From: a bacterium
GTDB lineage: Bacteria; 4484-113; JALSIF01
Assembly: GCA_026981635.1 (NCBI GenBank)
Contig: JALSIF010000015.1
Location: 1 to 6,403, forward strand
Direction of reading: 5' to 3'
DNA: 6,403 nt
The position numbers and the translations under genes were made by a program. The notes below the pieces were generated by a model. The model was not told the origin of the DNA. It made no database searches and worked only from the letters and a program-made list of their open reading frames with translations. Position 1 is the stretch's first letter; every line of letters begins with the position of its first letter. This document shows, one piece after another, positions 5,894-6,403 of this stretch.

Positions 5894-6157
5894 CAGGCCG
5901 GGCGGGTGTTTTCCCACTCCTCTGGTCGGTGTGCCCTTAATGGCTGAACTACCCCGCTCTGGGTGGTTTGCCCCGACTGACCAGCTGGCTTTGGCTCCCG
6001 CTTAGGGGCGGGGAGAAATTATCCCGCGGAGGGGCCCGTCGGTCAAGGGGCAGGCCGGTTTGAGGGGGTGAAGGGGGCCGGGGGCCGGTGGTGTAAGACG
6101 AGGGGTGGCGGGCGCGCCTTCTCCTGGTGGCAGGGGGGAGACTGGCAGCCTGCCTGC

Positions 6158-6403
6158 TCAGCGCTCCAGGACCTCAACCTCGGCCATCAGGCGGCCGCTT
6201 CTCGGGTTTTGCTCCATCTTTCTTATGCGCACCCGGCCGCGGCCGCGAAGGCTCACCAGGCTTCCCTCGGCGACGGGGCGGTGGACCCGGGTCTCCAGCC
6301 TGAAGTCCACCGCCACGAACTCCTCCTCTATGGCCTCGCGGGCTTCGCTGCGGCCCAGGCGGAAGGCCCGCGCCACCAGGGCGTCCAGGCGGGGGGAGGG
6401 GAG
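6158..6403 (-). CDS. S4-domain RNA-binding protein, YlmH-like C-terminal part (5' end outside window)
   Basis: The minus-strand frame is open from the right edge to TGA at 6158-6160, giving 81 codons; the upstream part lies beyond the window. The GTG at 6376 is internal, because the S4 motif already begins upstream as PSPRLDALVARAFRLGRSEA. The S4 fold follows: RLD at the start, RSEAREAIEEEFVAVD for the helix-turn-strand, then VAEGSLVSLRGRGRVRI, matching the GDxxSxRGxGR pattern of YlmH-type proteins. YlmH is an RNA-binding protein, reported to act on stalled large ribosomal subunits in Bacillus, and in Firmicutes it often lies in the cell-division cluster before divIVA. Here the next gene downstream is the tRNA, so no divIVA follows. 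Other S4 proteins remain possible because the N-terminal domain is not visible. Confidence 0.75.
   Translation of the reverse strand, partial: LPSPRLDALVARAFRLGRSEAREAIEEEFVAVDFRLETRVHRPVAEGSLVSLRGRGRVRIRKMEQNPRSGRLMAEVEVLER

Larger units (their letters stand above)
5845..6157. other. Intergenic region between the tRNA-Ser and S4-domain genes
   Basis: About 313 bp without a convincing gene. It holds the tRNA promoter and the 12-bp repeats at its left end. Other structure is weak: an imperfect inverted repeat (CTGGTCGGT at 5922-5930 with ACTGACCAG at 5976-5984), an 8-bp palindrome CCAGCTGG (5981-5988), a GCGGG/CCCGC hairpin (6008-6012 with 6023-6027), and GGCAGG/CCTGCC (6129-6134 with 6150-6155) just after the stop of the S4 gene. 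None has a T-tract on either strand, so none is called a terminator. Reading frames that cross the tRNA are not credible genes. Confidence 0.6.

Noticed and set aside
5981-5988. Palindrome CCAGCTGG as an operator
   Set aside because: It is a single 8-bp palindrome in GC-rich sequence, with no second copy or promoter beside it.
5743-6005. Two plus-strand open frames over 5743-5940 and 5763-6005
   Set aside because: Both run antisense through the tRNA-Ser gene. The GFEPTR-like peptide is a known artefact of translating tRNA complements.
6008-6027. GCGGG/CCCGC hairpin as a terminator for the S4 gene
   Set aside because: The stem is only five to six pairs, and no T-rich tract follows on either strand.
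1-6403. CRISPR array, insertion sequence or toxin-antitoxin system
   Set aside because: No regularly spaced repeats with unique spacers, no transposase motifs or paired terminal inverted repeats, and no small two-gene toxin pair were seen.

Overview
The window comes from a bacterial chromosome with high GC and short intergenic gaps. One 60-base sample inside the M28 peptidase gene (4141-4200) counts to about 73% GC. Four protein genes and one tRNA-Ser gene are typical of this background. A fifth protein gene is strikingly AT-rich (5401-5460 counts to 25% GC) and looks acquired. The rightmost gene ends like a YlmH-type S4 RNA-binding protein, a family common in Firmicutes and also known in cyanobacteria and some other groups. 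The secreted proteins (PKD plus propeller, TolB-like, M28-PDZ) are widespread and do not fix the phylum. A high-GC Firmicute or related lineage is a tentative guess.

Layout from left to right. Positions 1-1853 (+) hold the C-terminal part of a large, probably extracellular protein: the end of an FN3-like domain, two PKD-like domains with DxNxDG-type acidic loops, then about seven imperfect 50-residue repeats that look like a seven-bladed beta-propeller. It converges, with almost no gap, on a TolB-like PD40 propeller protein with a signal peptide (1859-2983, -). A short divergent region separates that gene from a secreted M28 zinc peptidase with PA and PDZ domains (3028 or 3115 to 4941, +). 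Only 25 bp later lies the AT-rich gene for a complete class II glutamine amidotransferase of the YafJ/EgtC-like group (4967-5752, +). Its stop codon lies 2 bp from the 3' end of tRNA-Ser(CGA) (5755-5844, -). About 310 bp without a gene follow, carrying the tRNA promoter with a striking 12-bp direct repeat at a 23-bp period, and then the 3' end of the S4-domain gene (6158-6403, -).

How the genes may work together: the first three proteins all appear exported or surface-exposed. The divergent TolB-like and M28-PDZ pair could serve peptide degradation or binding outside the cytoplasm, but this is inference from context. The amidotransferase is cytoplasmic in type, since Cys2 directly follows the initiator Met and there is no signal peptide. 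It looks like cargo inserted between the peptidase and the 3' end of a tRNA gene, placed where it could be read from the peptidase promoter. The window contains no transposase, integrase, CRISPR array or obvious defence cluster. The items most worth a second look are the single-gene AT-rich insertion beside the tRNA, the repeat in the tRNA promoter, and the mosaic propeller protein.
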